Assembly: GCF_024753215.1 (NCBI RefSeq)
Contig: NZ_JANUGV010000001.1
Location: forward strand, 558,001-622,000
DNA: 64,000 nucleotides
Origin: Massilia solisilvae
GTDB taxonomy: Bacteria > Pseudomonadota > Gammaproteobacteria > Burkholderiales > Burkholderiaceae_D
Direction: 5' to 3'
Part shown: one piece after another, positions 43,630 through 53,180 of the stretch
Numbering within the stretch: position 1 is the stretch's first letter
Layout of the letters: the number at the start of each line of letters is the position of its first letter
Notes under the pieces: model-generated
The model's database searches: none
Told to the model about the DNA's origin: nothing
What the model saw: the letters and a program-made list of their open reading frames with translations, nothing else
Translations under genes and position numbers: made by a program

Positions 43630-44532
43630 TTATTCCAGATTCTGCACCTGCTCGCGCATCTGCTCAATCAGCAGCTTGAGCTCCATCGACGCATCGGCCA
43701 GCTCCTTGACCGAGGCCTTGGCGCCGAGCGTGTTGGCCTCGCGGTTCAGTTCCTGCATCATGAAGTCCAGGCGCTTGCCGACCTGGCCGCCTTTCTTGAG
43801 GATGTGACGCGTCTCGGCCAGGTGCGCGGACAGGCGCGACAGCTCTTCGGACACGTCGATGCGGATGCCGTACAGGGTGACTTCCTGGCGGATGCGCTCG
43901 AACACTTCCTGGCGCGACAGCGCCTGCGGGTTGCCGTGCCCGGCCAGGCCCAACGCATCCTGCATGCGCTCGACCGCCTTTTGCTGGAACTGCGAAATCA
44001 CCTGCGGGATGAGCGGGGTGATGCGCTTGACGATGTCTTCCATCGCGTCGATGCGCGAGACCAGCATCGTTTCGAGCGCGGCGCCTTCGCGCTTGCGGCT
44101 TTCGACGAAGGCGGCGATGGTCCTGGCGGTGAGGGCCGCCACATCGGCCTGCAGCGATTCCTGGCCGACGTGCGATTCCTCGATGACCCCCGGCCAGCGC
44201 AGCAGCTCGGCCACCGTCATCAAGGGGGCGGAGACGAAATGGCGCGTCACTTCGGACTGCAGGCGCGCCAGGTCGGCCAGCAGGTCCTGGTTCAGCACTT
44301 GCGAGCCGCTGGCCACCTTGCGGCCGAACGACACCCGCACCTCGACCTTGCCGCGGCTGATGGCGCCCATGATCGCGGTGCGCAGGTCGGGTTCGAGCGC
44401 GCGCAGGTCGTCGTTGATGCGAAACTGCAGGTCAAGAAAGCGCGAGTTGACGCTCTTGATTTCGATTGTGAGGGTGCCGGCCGCCCCTTCGCTGGTGGCG
44501 ACCGCGTAACCTGTCATGCTTGAAATGCTCAA
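43630..44532 (-). CDS. yicC: YicC family RNA-degradation-associated endoribonuclease
   Basis: 300 residues. It starts at a TTG (44530-44532) with GGGGAA upstream, giving MSISSMTGYA; the in-frame ATG at 44517 would remove the conserved Ser before MTGYA. Family blocks: EIKSVNSRFLDLQFRI, SRGKVEVRVSF, and the C-terminal LSRLSAHLAETRHIL and GKRLDFMMQELNREANTLGAK. YicC proteins are reported endoribonucleases linked to RNA turnover. Diverges from the kinase gene. Confidence 0.93.
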   Translation of the reverse strand: MSISSMTGYAVATSEGAAGTLTIEIKSVNSRFLDLQFRINDDLRALEPDLRTAIMGAISRGKVEVRVSFGRKVASGSQVLNQDLLADLARLQSEVTRHFVSAPLMTVAELLRWPGVIEESHVGQESLQADVAALTARTIAAFVESRKREGAALETMLVSRIDAMEDIVKRITPLIPQVISQFQQKAVERMQDALGLAGHGNPQALSRQEVFERIRQEVTLYGIRIDVSEELSRLSAHLAETRHILKKGGQVGKRLDFMMQELNREANTLGAKASVKELADASMELKLLIEQMREQVQNLE

Positions 44533-44608
44533 TGGATTCCCCGGTTTTTATTCTTTACAAAGAACAGATTTATCCACACAATCGCCGTGTTACGCAAGGA
44601 ACCCATGG

Positions 44609-45607
44609 ATGGCCGCACAAAATAATGCTCCCTTGCCCGATGGGCTCGAAATTGCCGGATATCGCATTGTAAAGAAAATTGCGTCCGGCGGGTTCAGTAT
44701 TGTATATCTCGCCTATGACGGCGAGGGCAATGCGGTCGCCATCAAGGAGTATCTTCCCAGCGCGCTTGCGCTGCGTCAGCCCGGCGAACTGGTGCCGACC
44801 ATCGACAAGCCCAACCTGCCCATTTTCCGCATCGGCCTGAAGTGCTTTTTCGAAGAGGGGCGGGCGCTGGCGCGCATCGTGCACCCGAACGTGGTCCGGG
44901 TGGTCAACTTCTTCAAGGCGCACGACACCGTGTACATGGTGATGGCCTACGAATCGGGCCACACGCTGCAGGAGCGTATCGCGCGTGTCGCCTCCAAGGG
45001 CAGCCGGCTGTCGGAAGCGGCGATCTGCCAGCTGTTCATCGGCGTGTGCTCGGGCCTGCGCGAGGTCCATGCCAACAAGCTGCTGCACCTGGATATCAAG
45101 CCGGCCAACATCTACCTGCGCACCGACGGCACGCCGCTGCTGCTGGACTTCGGCGCGGCGCGCCAGACCATCGAGACCGATTCGCCGCTGCTGCGGCCGA
45201 TGTACACGCCCGGCTTTGCGCCCCCCGAGCTGTACGCCAAGGGCACCCCGCTGGGGCCGTGGTCGGACATCTACAGCATCGGCGCGTCGATGTTCGCCTG
45301 CATGAGCGGCGCGCCGCCGCAGCCAGCCAACCAGCGCAAGACCGAGGACACGATGGAGGCCCAGTTCGCCGCGCTCGCCGGCACCTATTCGGACGAGCTG
45401 GTGGCCATGGTGCGCGCCTGCCTGGCGCTGGACCCGCTGGCGCGCCCGCAAAGCGTGTTCGCGCTGCAGAAGGTGCTGCAGGCGGCGCTGCCCAAGGCGG
45501 CCGAACAGCGCAAGCGGGCGGCCGGGCCGGAAAAGAGCGGATGGCGCGGCCTCGTGGGCAAGCTGGGCCTGCGCGCGCGCGGCAAGGCTGGCGGCCAGCA
45601 GACCTGA
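44609..45607 (+). CDS. Serine/threonine protein kinase
   Basis: 332 residues from the ATG at 44609, with AAGGA eight bases upstream; an earlier in-frame start lacks a site. Kinase elements: glycine loop IASGGFSIVYLAY (24-36), Lys46 in AIKEY, catalytic loop HLDIKPANI (160-168), DFG at 180-182 and APE-like FAPPELY. The catalytic loop is HLD rather than HRD, so it is a non-RD kinase. A basic C-terminal tail follows (about 285-332) and no membrane helix is seen. It forms an operon with the PP2C phosphatase. Substrates are unknown. Confidence 0.94.
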   Translation: MAAQNNAPLPDGLEIAGYRIVKKIASGGFSIVYLAYDGEGNAVAIKEYLPSALALRQPGELVPTIDKPNLPIFRIGLKCFFEEGRALARIVHPNVVRVVNFFKAHDTVYMVMAYESGHTLQERIARVASKGSRLSEAAICQLFIGVCSGLREVHANKLLHLDIKPANIYLRTDGTPLLLDFGAARQTIETDSPLLRPMYTPGFAPPELYAKGTPLGPWSDIYSIGASMFACMSGAPPQPANQRKTEDTMEAQFAALAGTYSDELVAMVRACLALDPLARPQSVFALQKVLQAALPKAAEQRKRAAGPEKSGWRGLVGKLGLRARGKAGGQQT

Positions 45608-45620
45608 ACGGAGCTTGACC

Positions 45621-46568
45621 ATGCAGTTTTCGGTGTACCAGAAGAGCGACATCGGCGCGCGGCGCGTCAACCAGGACCGGATGGGCTACAGCTACACGCG
45701 CGAAGCGCTGCTGCTGGCGCTGGCCGACGGCATGGGTGGACACAAAGGCGGCGAGATCGCTGCCACGATCGCAATGCAGGCGCTGTCGTCGCTGTTCCAG
45801 TCGCACGCCGCGCCCTACGTCAAACGGCCCGAGCGCTTCTTCGAAGAGGCGTTCCTGAAGGCGCACCACGACATCCTGCGCTACGCCGCCGTGCACCAGC
45901 TGGCCGATACGCCGCGCACCACCGTGGTGGCCTGCCTCATCCAGCACAACACGGCGATCTGGGCGCATTGCGGCGACTCGCGCCTGTACTGGGTGCGGCG
46001 CGGCCAGCTGCTCGGGCGCACGCGCGACCACTCGCACATCGAGTACCTGATCGCCAAGGGCCGCGCCAGCGAATTCGAGCGCAGCACGCACCCGGACCGC
46101 AACAAGCTGTACAACTGCCTGGGCGCCTCCCAGCCGCCGAACGTGGAGGTGTCGCGCCAGGCCAGCCTGCAGCCGGGCGACGTGATGATGCTCTGTTCGG
46201 ACGGGCTGTGGTCGATGCTGCCGGACCATGACATCGTACAGCGCCTGTCGACCAGGACCGTGGTGCAGGCCGTGCCCGACATGATCGAGACCGCGCTGGA
46301 AGTGGCTGGCCCGAAGGCCGACAACACGACCGCGCTGGCAATCATGTGGCAGGGCGCGGGCGACGAGGCGACGGCCGCAGGCAACGACCTGATCTCGACC
46401 CAGATGCTGCCCGAGCACGAGGTCAACAGCACCATCGCCGACGAACCCGCGCCGCAGGCCGCGGACGCGGCCGATGCGTTCAACGAGGACGAGATCGAAA
46501 AGGCGATCGCCGAGATCCGCGAGGCGATCGAGAAGTCATCCCAATTACTAGACAAAGGCACACCATGA
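45621..46568 (+). CDS. PP2C-type protein phosphatase
   Basis: 315 residues from the ATG at 45621 (GGAG seven bases upstream). Metal-binding motifs are present: RRVNQDRMG (Asp19), [15 protein letters not shown] (Asp36), CSDGLWSM and the final [13 protein letters not shown]-terminal acidic extension of about 55 residues ([19 protein letters not shown]) is outside the catalytic domain. It probably reverses the upstream kinase. Its stop overlaps the rph ATG (ATGA). Confidence 0.95.
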   Translation: MQFSVYQKSDIGARRVNQDRMGYSYTREALLLALADGMGGHKGGEIAATIAMQALSSLFQSHAAPYVKRPERFFEEAFLKAHHDILRYAAVHQLADTPRTTVVACLIQHNTAIWAHCGDSRLYWVRRGQLLGRTRDHSHIEYLIAKGRASEFERSTHPDRNKLYNCLGASQPPNVEVSRQASLQPGDVMMLCSDGLWSMLPDHDIVQRLSTRTVVQAVPDMIETALEVAGPKADNTTALAIMWQGAGDEATAAGNDLISTQMLPEHEVNSTIADEPAPQAADAADAFNEDEIEKAIAEIREAIEKSSQLLDKGTP

Positions 46569-47299
46569 CGTTCGAACAACGCCCGAGCGGGCGCGCGGTC
46601 GACCAGCTGCGCGACATCCGCCTGACGCGCCAGTACACCAAGCACGCGGAAGGCTCGGTGCTGATCGAGTGCGGCGACACCAAGGTCATCTGCACCGCCA
46701 GCATCGAGGACAAGGTGCCGGGCTTCCTGAAGGGGAAAGGACAGGGCTGGATGACGGCCGAATACGGCATGCTGCCGCGCTCGACCCACACGCGCATGGA
46801 CCGCGAGGCTGCGCGCGGCAAGCAGTCCGGGCGCACGCAGGAGATCCAGCGCCTGATCGGCCGCTCGCTGCGCGCCGCGTTCGACCTGGACGCGTTCGGC
46901 GAGCGCACGCTGCAAATCGACTGCGACGTGATCCAGGCCGACGGCGGCACGCGCACCGCCTCGATCACCGGCGCCATGGTGGCTGCGTACGATGCGTTTG
47001 CGCGGCTGGTGGCCCAAGGCGTGATCCCGGCGGTGCCGGTCAAGCATTTCGTGGCCGCGATTTCGGTGGGCGTGTTCCGCGGCGTGCCGGTGCTGGACCT
47101 GGACTACGTCGAGGATTCGGACTGCGACACCGACATGAACGTGGTGATGACCGATGCCGGCCACTTCGTCGAAGTGCAGGGCACGGCGGAAGGCGCGGCC
47201 TTCGACCGCGCCGCCATGAACCGGCTGCTGGACCTGGCCGAAAGCGGCATCGCGCAACTGATCCGCCTGCAAAAGCAAACCCTCGCCATCACCGCCTGA
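46565..47299 (+). CDS. rph: Ribonuclease PH
   Basis: 244 residues. The ATG overlaps the PP2C stop and has AAAGG upstream. Typical blocks: [58 protein letters not shown] and [20 protein letters not shown]. It trims tRNA 3' ends phosphorolytically. In related genomes rph is followed by rdgB and hemW; here repeats and a reversed CPBP gene intervene. Confidence 0.97.
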   Translation: MTFEQRPSGRAVDQLRDIRLTRQYTKHAEGSVLIECGDTKVICTASIEDKVPGFLKGKGQGWMTAEYGMLPRSTHTRMDREAARGKQSGRTQEIQRLIGRSLRAAFDLDAFGERTLQIDCDVIQADGGTRTASITGAMVAAYDAFARLVAQGVIPAVPVKHFVAAISVGVFRGVPVLDLDYVEDSDCDTDMNVVMTDAGHFVEVQGTAEGAAFDRAAMNRLLDLAESGIAQLIRLQKQTLAITA

Positions 47300-47300
47300 A

Positions 47301-47408
47301 CGTCGTCCCGGCGCAAGCCGGGACCCATGCTGAGCTGGCGTCGCTCTCAGCTTCTCACGCCCCGTTCACGCCACCTCGGCATGGGTTCCGGCCTTCGCCG
47401 GAACGACG
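47301..47408. repeat. Family B inverted repeat pair at the CPBP 3' end
   Basis: Arms 47301-47334 and 47375-47408 (core GTTCCGGCCTTCGCCGGAAC). The right arm is translated on the minus strand as the tail of the CPBP protein. Unlike other pairs, both inner ends are of the CATGCTGAG/CTCGGCATG type. Confidence 0.8.
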
Positions 47409-48133
47409 GCGCGGGCGCCTTTCACCATCACATACAAGCCCAGCCCATACTCCACCACCTTGACCGCGTGCTCGACCATCGTGTTGACGTCGGCGCCGGC
47501 CAGGTGCTCCACGTTCGAGTACATGCTCGACAAATTCAGGATCATGTGCAGCCCGACCAGCAGCCACAGGTTGTTCACGTGGTAGCGGGCCGCGGTGAAC
47601 ATCATGCCCGCGCCGGTGGCCATGAAGGACCACATGAAGGCATGCATCCAGTCGCCGTCCATGTAACCGTGGATCATGTGCATGGAGCCGAACAGTACGC
47701 CGTTGAGCAGGATCGCTTGCCATTGCGGCAGGCGCAGCAGGATCACGAAGATCACGCCGCGAAACAGCAGCTCCTCGCCAAATGCGTTGAAGAGCTGGAT
47801 CGCGAGGTCCGAACCAATGCTGCTGCCTTCACGCGCATGCACGCCCATCGACGCGAACATCAGCACCGGCACGAAGCAGGCCAGGTAGAACGGGCTCGGT
47901 TTGAGTTCGCTGAAACCCAGGCGCACTTCGCGCCACATTCCGAACAGGTGCGTCAGCAGCAGCGGCAGCAGGATGGTGGAGGCGAAGGCGAGGAGCTTGA
48001 CCTTGCCGTACGCGTCGGCCGGCACGTACGCCTTGCCGGCCTTGAGGATGAGGATCGTCAGGGCGAACTGGGCGGCGGTGCACAGCACGGCGGTGAGGGC
48101 GGGGCGCTTGTTGGCGAATTCGCGGAGGGACAT
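47366..48133 (-). CDS. CPBP family intramembrane metalloprotease
   Basis: 255 residues from the ATG at 48131-48133. It has about six to eight hydrophobic segments. CPBP (CAAX-type) motifs: EELLFRG, the FGSMHMIHG histidine pair and HMILN. The last dozen residues (VVPAKAGTHAEVA) are encoded by a family B repeat, so the natural C-terminus was probably around VMVKGARA. It lies in reverse between rph and rdgB. The role is unknown; relatives include prenyl endopeptidases and bacteriocin self-immunity proteins. Confidence 0.9.
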   Translation of the reverse strand: MSLREFANKRPALTAVLCTAAQFALTILILKAGKAYVPADAYGKVKLLAFASTILLPLLLTHLFGMWREVRLGFSELKPSPFYLACFVPVLMFASMGVHAREGSSIGSDLAIQLFNAFGEELLFRGVIFVILLRLPQWQAILLNGVLFGSMHMIHGYMDGDWMHAFMWSFMATGAGMMFTAARYHVNNLWLLVGLHMILNLSSMYSNVEHLAGADVNTMVEHAVKVVEYGLGLYVMVKGARAVVPAKAGTHAEVA

Positions 48134-48299
48134 GTCGTTTTCCGATCTGTTTGTTGTTGAACTGGCGCCACTGTAACGACGCCGCCCACCGCCAGCCAAC
48201 GGCGTGCGACAAACTGCATGATTTCAGGGATAAGCGGTCGATACCCGGCGCGCGCGGCGGCGGTACAATACCGGTTTGCCTGATTTCGCTCCTGCCGCC

Positions 48300-48884
48300 A
48301 TGACCCAACGCCTCGTCCTCGCTTCCAACAACGCCGGTAAACTCAAGGAATTCGCCCAGCTGCTCGCGCCGATCGGCTTCGAGCTGCACCCGCAGGGCGA
48401 GTTCAACGTGCCCGAGGCGGAAGAGCCGCACGCGACCTTTGTCGAGAACGCGCTGGCCAAGGCGCGTCACGCCGCGCGCCTGACCGGGCTGCCCGCGCTG
48501 GCCGACGATTCGGGCGTGTGCGTGAACGCGCTCGGCGGCGCGCCCGGCGTGTACTCGGCGCGCTACGCCGGCGAGCCGAAATCGGATGCGCGCAACAACG
48601 ACAAGCTGGTGGCCGAGCTGGCGGCGCATGCCGACAAGACGGCGTATTACTACTGTGTGCTGGTTTACGTGCGCCACGCCGACGACCCTCAGCCGGTGAT
48701 CGCCGACGGTATGTGGCGCGGCGAGATGGTCGATACGCCGCGCGGCGAAGGCGGCTTTGGCTACGACCCGTATTTCCTGGTGCCGTCGTTGGGCAAGACC
48801 GTTGCCGAGCTGGCGCCGGAAGTGAAGAACGCGATGTCGCACCGCGGGCAGGCGCTGCGCGCGCTGGTCGAGAAGCTGAAATGA
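48300..48884 (+). CDS. rdgB: Non-canonical purine NTP pyrophosphatase (RdgB/HAM1)
   Basis: 194 residues from the ATG at 48300. Family blocks: LVLASNNAGKLKEF, ALADDSGVCVNALGGAPGVYSARYAG and GEGGFGYDPYFLVPSLGKTVAEL, ending MSHRGQALRAL. It hydrolyses dITP and XTP to keep them out of nucleic acids. Its stop overlaps the hemW ATG by 4 bases. Confidence 0.97.
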   Translation: MTQRLVLASNNAGKLKEFAQLLAPIGFELHPQGEFNVPEAEEPHATFVENALAKARHAARLTGLPALADDSGVCVNALGGAPGVYSARYAGEPKSDARNNDKLVAELAAHADKTAYYYCVLVYVRHADDPQPVIADGMWRGEMVDTPRGEGGFGYDPYFLVPSLGKTVAELAPEVKNAMSHRGQALRALVEKLK

Positions 48885-50113
48885 TCCCGATTAAACCGGT
48901 CGACGCGCGCGGCGAGCCACGCTCGCCCGCCACCGCCGCCCTGCAGTACCTGAAGCCCGGTGCGCTCAACCTGCAGGCGCTGCCGCCGCTATCGCTGTAC
49001 ATCCACTTCCCGTGGTGCGTGCGCAAGTGCCCGTACTGCGACTTCAACTCGCACGAGGCCAAAGGCGAGCTGCCGGAACAGGACTACCTGGACGCGCTGC
49101 GGCTGGACCTGGAGCAGTCGCTGCCGATGATCTGGGGCCGGCCGATCCGCACGATCTTCATCGGCGGCGGCACGCCCAGCCTGATGTCGGCTGCGGGCCT
49201 GGACCGGCTGCTGTCGGACGTGCGCACGCTGCTGCCGCTGGAGCTGGACGCGGAGATCACGATGGAGGCCAACCCGGGCACCTTCGAGGCCGAGAAGTTC
49301 CGCTCGTACCGCGACAGTGGCGTGAACCGGCTCTCGATCGGTATCCAGAGCTTCAACGGGGCACACCTGAAAGCGCTGGGACGCATCCACGACGAGCGCG
49401 AGGCGCGCCGCGCGGTCGAGATCGCGCAGGCGAACTTCGACAACTTCAACCTGGACCTGATGTTCGCGCTGCCGTCGCAAACACTGGACGAGGCCAGGCG
49501 CGACCTGCAAACCGCGCTGTCGTTCGCGCCGCCCCACCTGTCGATGTATCACCTGACGATGGAACCGAACACGGTGTTCGCCAAGTACCCGCCGCAGCTG
49601 CCGGGCGAGGACGAGAGCGCGGACATGCAGGATATGATTCTTGAGGCGACCGCGGCCGCCGGCTACGATCATTACGAGGTGTCGGCCTATGCGCAGCCGG
49701 GACGGCGTGCGCGCCACAACCTGAATTACTGGCAGTTCGGGGACTACCTGGGCATCGGCGCGGGCGCGCACTCGAAGCTGTCGTTCCCGCACCGGGTGCT
49801 GCGGCAGGCGCGCTTCAAGCAGCCGGCTTCTTACATGGAAGCGGCGCGCGCGGGCAATCCGGTGGCGGAAGAGCACGAGATCGCGCGCTCTGACCTGGGC
49901 TTTGAGTTCATGCTCAATGCGCTGCGGCTGACGGAAGGGTTCGATCCGAACCTGTTCGGCGAGCGCACGGGATTGGGTATCAACGCGATTGACAGGCAGC
50001 TGAACGAGGCGGAGGCGAAGGGGCTGCTGTACCGCGACCACAAGCTTATCCGGCCGACGGAGCTGGGGCAGCGGTTCCTGAATGATCTGCAGGAGATGTT
50101 CCTGGCCGAGTGA
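48881..50113 (+). CDS. hemW: Radical SAM heme chaperone HemW
   Basis: 410 residues from the ATG at 48881, overlapping the rdgB stop; longer frames upstream are shadows of rdgB. The 4Fe-4S motif is CVRKCPYC (Cys46, Cys50, Cys53) followed by DFNSHE, the HemW rather than HemN form. Other blocks: IFIGGGTPSLM, ANPGTFEAEKF, RLSIGIQSF and SAYAQPGRRARHNLNYW. HemW binds heme and passes it to respiratory proteins. Confidence 0.96.
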   Translation: MIPIKPVDARGEPRSPATAALQYLKPGALNLQALPPLSLYIHFPWCVRKCPYCDFNSHEAKGELPEQDYLDALRLDLEQSLPMIWGRPIRTIFIGGGTPSLMSAAGLDRLLSDVRTLLPLELDAEITMEANPGTFEAEKFRSYRDSGVNRLSIGIQSFNGAHLKALGRIHDEREARRAVEIAQANFDNFNLDLMFALPSQTLDEARRDLQTALSFAPPHLSMYHLTMEPNTVFAKYPPQLPGEDESADMQDMILEATAAAGYDHYEVSAYAQPGRRARHNLNYWQFGDYLGIGAGAHSKLSFPHRVLRQARFKQPASYMEAARAGNPVAEEHEIARSDLGFEFMLNALRLTEGFDPNLFGERTGLGINAIDRQLNEAEAKGLLYRDHKLIRPTELGQRFLNDLQEMFLAE

Positions 50114-50118
50114 AGTCG

Positions 50119-50202
50119 GTAGGGTGGGCGGGTTTCCCGCCCACGCGTCCAGGTCACGCATGCACTGGTTGAACGCGTGGGCAGGAAACCTGCCCACCCT
50201 AC
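50119..50202. repeat. Family A inverted repeat pair
   Basis: Copies 50119-50151 and 50169-50202 face each other across a 17-base linker (GGTCACGCATGCACTGG). Located between convergent hemW and the chemoreceptor gene, where a hairpin could act as a bidirectional terminator. Confidence 0.85.
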
Positions 50203-50212
50203 CGTGGCAACG

Positions 50213-51919
50213 TCAGAATTGTTCCCAGTTGCCGCCAGCGCTCTCCAGCTCGGGCTCGCGCCGCCGCGCGGGGCGCTGGACGGGAGTGGCTTTTTGCGCA
50301 ATGCGTTTGGGCGCCGGCGCGGTCCTCGCCACCGCGCGCGGCGTGGCCGGTACCGGCACGCTGTGGCCAGCGCCCAGCCTGAAGCGGCTCGCGGCCGCTG
50401 CCAGCCGCGCCGACTGCTCTTGCATGCTGGCCGCCGCTGCGGCGGCTTCCTCGACCAACGCGGCATTTTCCTGCGTCGCGCGGTCCATGTGCGTGATCGC
50501 TTCATTCACCTGGTCGATGCCGGCGCTTTGCTCGCGGCTGGCGGCAGTGATCTCGGCCATGATGTCGGTCACGCGCGCGACGCTGTCCACCACTTCCTTG
50601 ATCGTCGCACCGGCGCGCTGCACCAGTTCCGTGCCCTGGTTCACCTGCTCGACCGAGTCGCCGATCAGGGTCTTGATCTCCTTGGCCGCGGCGGCGGAAC
50701 GCTGCGCCAGGTTGCGCACCTCCGAGGCCACCACCGCGAAGCCGCGTCCCTGCTCGCCCGCGCGCGCCGCTTCCACGGCGGCGTTAAGCGCCAGGATGTT
50801 GGTCTGGAAGGCGATGCCGTCGATGACGCCGATGATGTCCACGATCTTGCGCGAGGAGGCGTCGATCGAGCCCATCGTGTCGACCACCTTGCCGACGATC
50901 TCGCCGCCGCGGCCGGCCACGGTCGATGCCGCCTGCGCCAGCTGGTTGGCCTGGCCGGCGTTGTCGGCGTTGTGGCGCACGGTCGTGGTCAGCTCTTCCA
51001 TCGACGATGCCGTCTCTTCCAGCGCACTGGCCTGCTGCTCGGTGCGCGCCGACAGATCCAGGTTGCCGCTGGCGATTTCGCCCGAGGCGCCCGCGATGGC
51101 GTGGGTGCCGGCCTGGACCTCGCCCACCAGTTTGGCCAGGCCGTCGTTCATCTGCTGCAGCGCGCGCATCAGGTCGCCCACCTCGTCCTTCGGCTGGGCC
51201 GTGAACACGGTGGTCAGGTCGCCGCTGGCCACCGCCTGCGACACTTTCACGGCCGAGGCCAGCGGACGGGTGATCGAGCGCGCCAGCAGGAAGGCGCACA
51301 CGGCACCGAACGCCAGCATCAGCGCGCCCAGCAGGACGCACAGCATGGTGTCGCGCTCGGTCGCCGTTTCGATGCGGTCGGCCATGTCGTCGCTGATGCG
51401 GCGCTCCAGCTTGAGCATCTCCTCGACGCCCGCCTTGTAGGCGTCGGTGGCGGGCGTGAACACTTCCTTGTAGAGGCGGTCGGCTTCCTCGAGCTGGCCG
51501 GCCTTCTTGGCCTCGATCACGGCGTTCTTGGCGGCCTGGTACTTGTTGCGTGTCTCGTTGAGCGAGGCAAACGCCGCTTTTTCTTCATCGGTCACCAGCC
51601 GGCTCTGGATCTTCTTCATCACCGCGCTGCCTTCGCGCGTGCCTTCGGCAATCGCCTTGGCGAAGGTCACGCCGAGGTTGGTGTCGGTGCTGCCCGCCAC
51701 CATCGCGGTGCGCCAGACGCCGCTCATGATGAGGGTCTTCATGTCGGCCGCGAGCCGTTCCGTGACGATGGGGTCGGCCATCATCTGGCGCATCGAGGCA
51801 ACACTGCTGCGCGCGTTGAGCAAGGCGTAGGTGGTCGAGACGATCGACAATCCAAGAATGAGGGCAAAGCCAAGGGCGAGGCGGGTCCCGATCCGCAGGT
51901 TCTGGAAATATTGTCTCAT
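50213..51919 (-). CDS. Methyl-accepting chemotaxis protein with CheR tether
   Basis: 568 residues from the ATG at 51917-51919. Two membrane helices (about 14-34 and 190-212) bound a four-helix-type periplasmic domain of about 155 residues. HAMP follows, then the long signalling coiled coil with the hairpin tip [48 protein letters not shown]. The protein ends in NWEQF, a CheR/CheB-docking pentapeptide (xWxxF) after a Pro/Arg-rich linker. It is an orphan receptor; che genes are not in the window. The ligand is unknown. Confidence 0.96.
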   Translation of the reverse strand: MRQYFQNLRIGTRLALGFALILGLSIVSTTYALLNARSSVASMRQMMADPIVTERLAADMKTLIMSGVWRTAMVAGSTDTNLGVTFAKAIAEGTREGSAVMKKIQSRLVTDEEKAAFASLNETRNKYQAAKNAVIEAKKAGQLEEADRLYKEVFTPATDAYKAGVEEMLKLERRISDDMADRIETATERDTMLCVLLGALMLAFGAVCAFLLARSITRPLASAVKVSQAVASGDLTTVFTAQPKDEVGDLMRALQQMNDGLAKLVGEVQAGTHAIAGASGEIASGNLDLSARTEQQASALEETASSMEELTTTVRHNADNAGQANQLAQAASTVAGRGGEIVGKVVDTMGSIDASSRKIVDIIGVIDGIAFQTNILALNAAVEAARAGEQGRGFAVVASEVRNLAQRSAAAAKEIKTLIGDSVEQVNQGTELVQRAGATIKEVVDSVARVTDIMAEITAASREQSAGIDQVNEAITHMDRATQENAALVEEAAAAAASMQEQSARLAAAASRFRLGAGHSVPVPATPRAVARTAPAPKRIAQKATPVQRPARRREPELESAGGNWEQF

Positions 51920-52185
51920 TTGATATAGTTGATATAGATGAATCGACGTTGAGACGATTATGACCGATCCCGCTCGATCATGGTGCAAAAGTGTTGCATT
52001 CGGGCAAAAAATGTTGCCGGGGGCTTGACGCCGTCGCCCTGGAGTGGAAGAGAGGCAGCAGACTGGTTGGGGCGCCTGGCTCTCCTTGTATGGACGTTGC
52101 TGCGTCTGATTATGCCTGAGTAATTACTCGGCGCGCATAAGTAGTTCCCGATAGTGAATTTCTGCAACACTGAGGTGGTCCAGCG
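51920..52185. other. Non-coding gap upstream of the chemoreceptor
   Basis: 266 bp. It holds a tandem TTGATATAG repeat just before the receptor start (51920-51937) and a perfect 12-bp palindrome GAGTAATTACTC (52118-52129). No sigma-28 site and no ORF are evident. Confidence 0.5.
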
Positions 52186-52962
52186 TCACCCCGAGGTCGT
52201 TCCAGCCAGCGCCGCGATGGCGCGCGACAGCCCGGCCACGGCGCGCGCCATCGATGTGTAGTCGAGCTTATCGGTGGTGTCCGATGCGGTGTCGTAGTAG
52301 GGGGAGCGCAAGAATGCGGTGTCGGTGAGCATCAGGGCCGGGTAGCCAGGGCCGGACAGGGTGAGGCCCTGCACGTAAGCTGGTGCGGCCAATCCCTGGG
52401 CCGGAAGATCGGGGCCGGCACGAAATGCCGCCAGTGCCTGCGCGACCAGGTGCGAGGATGCGCGCGCGCCGACAAACGCGATGAAATTGCCGCTGTCCGC
52501 GGAGCCATCGTCGACGAAAAACGCGAACCGGATTTCGGTCCCCCGGCTTGGATGCATGGTTTTCAGCAGTCGTGCCAGTTCGAGCACGGCGGCCGTGCCG
52601 CTGCCGTCGTTGTTGGCACCCGGCGCCGCGCCGTAGCGCGCGCCGATGATGAAGATGCGGTCCGGGCGCGCATCTGCCCCAAGGTTGGCAAGCGAAACCT
52701 CGACATTGCACGCGGTGAAGTAGCCGGCCTGGTATTGCTGCCGGCGTACCCGGTAGCCTTGCTCCGCCAGTGTGTCCTCGATGTAGCTTGCGACGGCGCT
52801 GGCTTTGTTGTGTTCGCCCGACGCGATCGCCTCGACGTGGGTGCGCAGGCGGGCGGCCAGCTCGGGCGTAGCGGCGCCGGGGCTCATCGTGATCACAGCC
52901 AGCAACACGAGGATGGCGAGCGCGACAATGACTTTCCAATGGGTGGCAAGAAAGGTTCGCAT
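52186..52962 (-). CDS. M28-peptidase-like protein lacking metal ligands
   Basis: 258 residues with one N-terminal membrane anchor or signal (about 9-26). The fold signature of M28 aminopeptidases is clear: IFIIGARYGAAPGANNDGSGTAAVLELARLL, IRFAFFVDDGS and PALMLTDTAFLRSPYYDTASDTTDKLDY. Expected metal and catalytic positions are changed: the HxD pair is Arg109/Gly111, the next Asp is Asn118, the EE pair is Asp152/Gly153, and the late His is Asp224. It is probably not an active zinc peptidase. It diverges from the effector gene. Confidence 0.8.
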   Translation of the reverse strand: MRTFLATHWKVIVALAILVLLAVITMSPGAATPELAARLRTHVEAIASGEHNKASAVASYIEDTLAEQGYRVRRQQYQAGYFTACNVEVSLANLGADARPDRIFIIGARYGAAPGANNDGSGTAAVLELARLLKTMHPSRGTEIRFAFFVDDGSADSGNFIAFVGARASSHLVAQALAAFRAGPDLPAQGLAAPAYVQGLTLSGPGYPALMLTDTAFLRSPYYDTASDTTDKLDYTSMARAVAGLSRAIAALAGTTSG

Positions 52963-53180
52963 GGCAGTCTGCCGGCGCGAAAGGGGCGCCGCTCAACTGA
53001 TAGACCCGGCAGGCGCGGCCAAGTTCGCGCACTCCCGTCCGTTGCTAGCAAAGCCGCTTCCGTATGTGAGTAAGCAAGAATCTTTACCAAGATCAAATAT
53101 GGCGGGAGCGCTGCCACCTACGATGGTCGGATTCCGTGAGCACAGTGACGCTTGGCAAATCGAGCAAGGTGACGTACACG

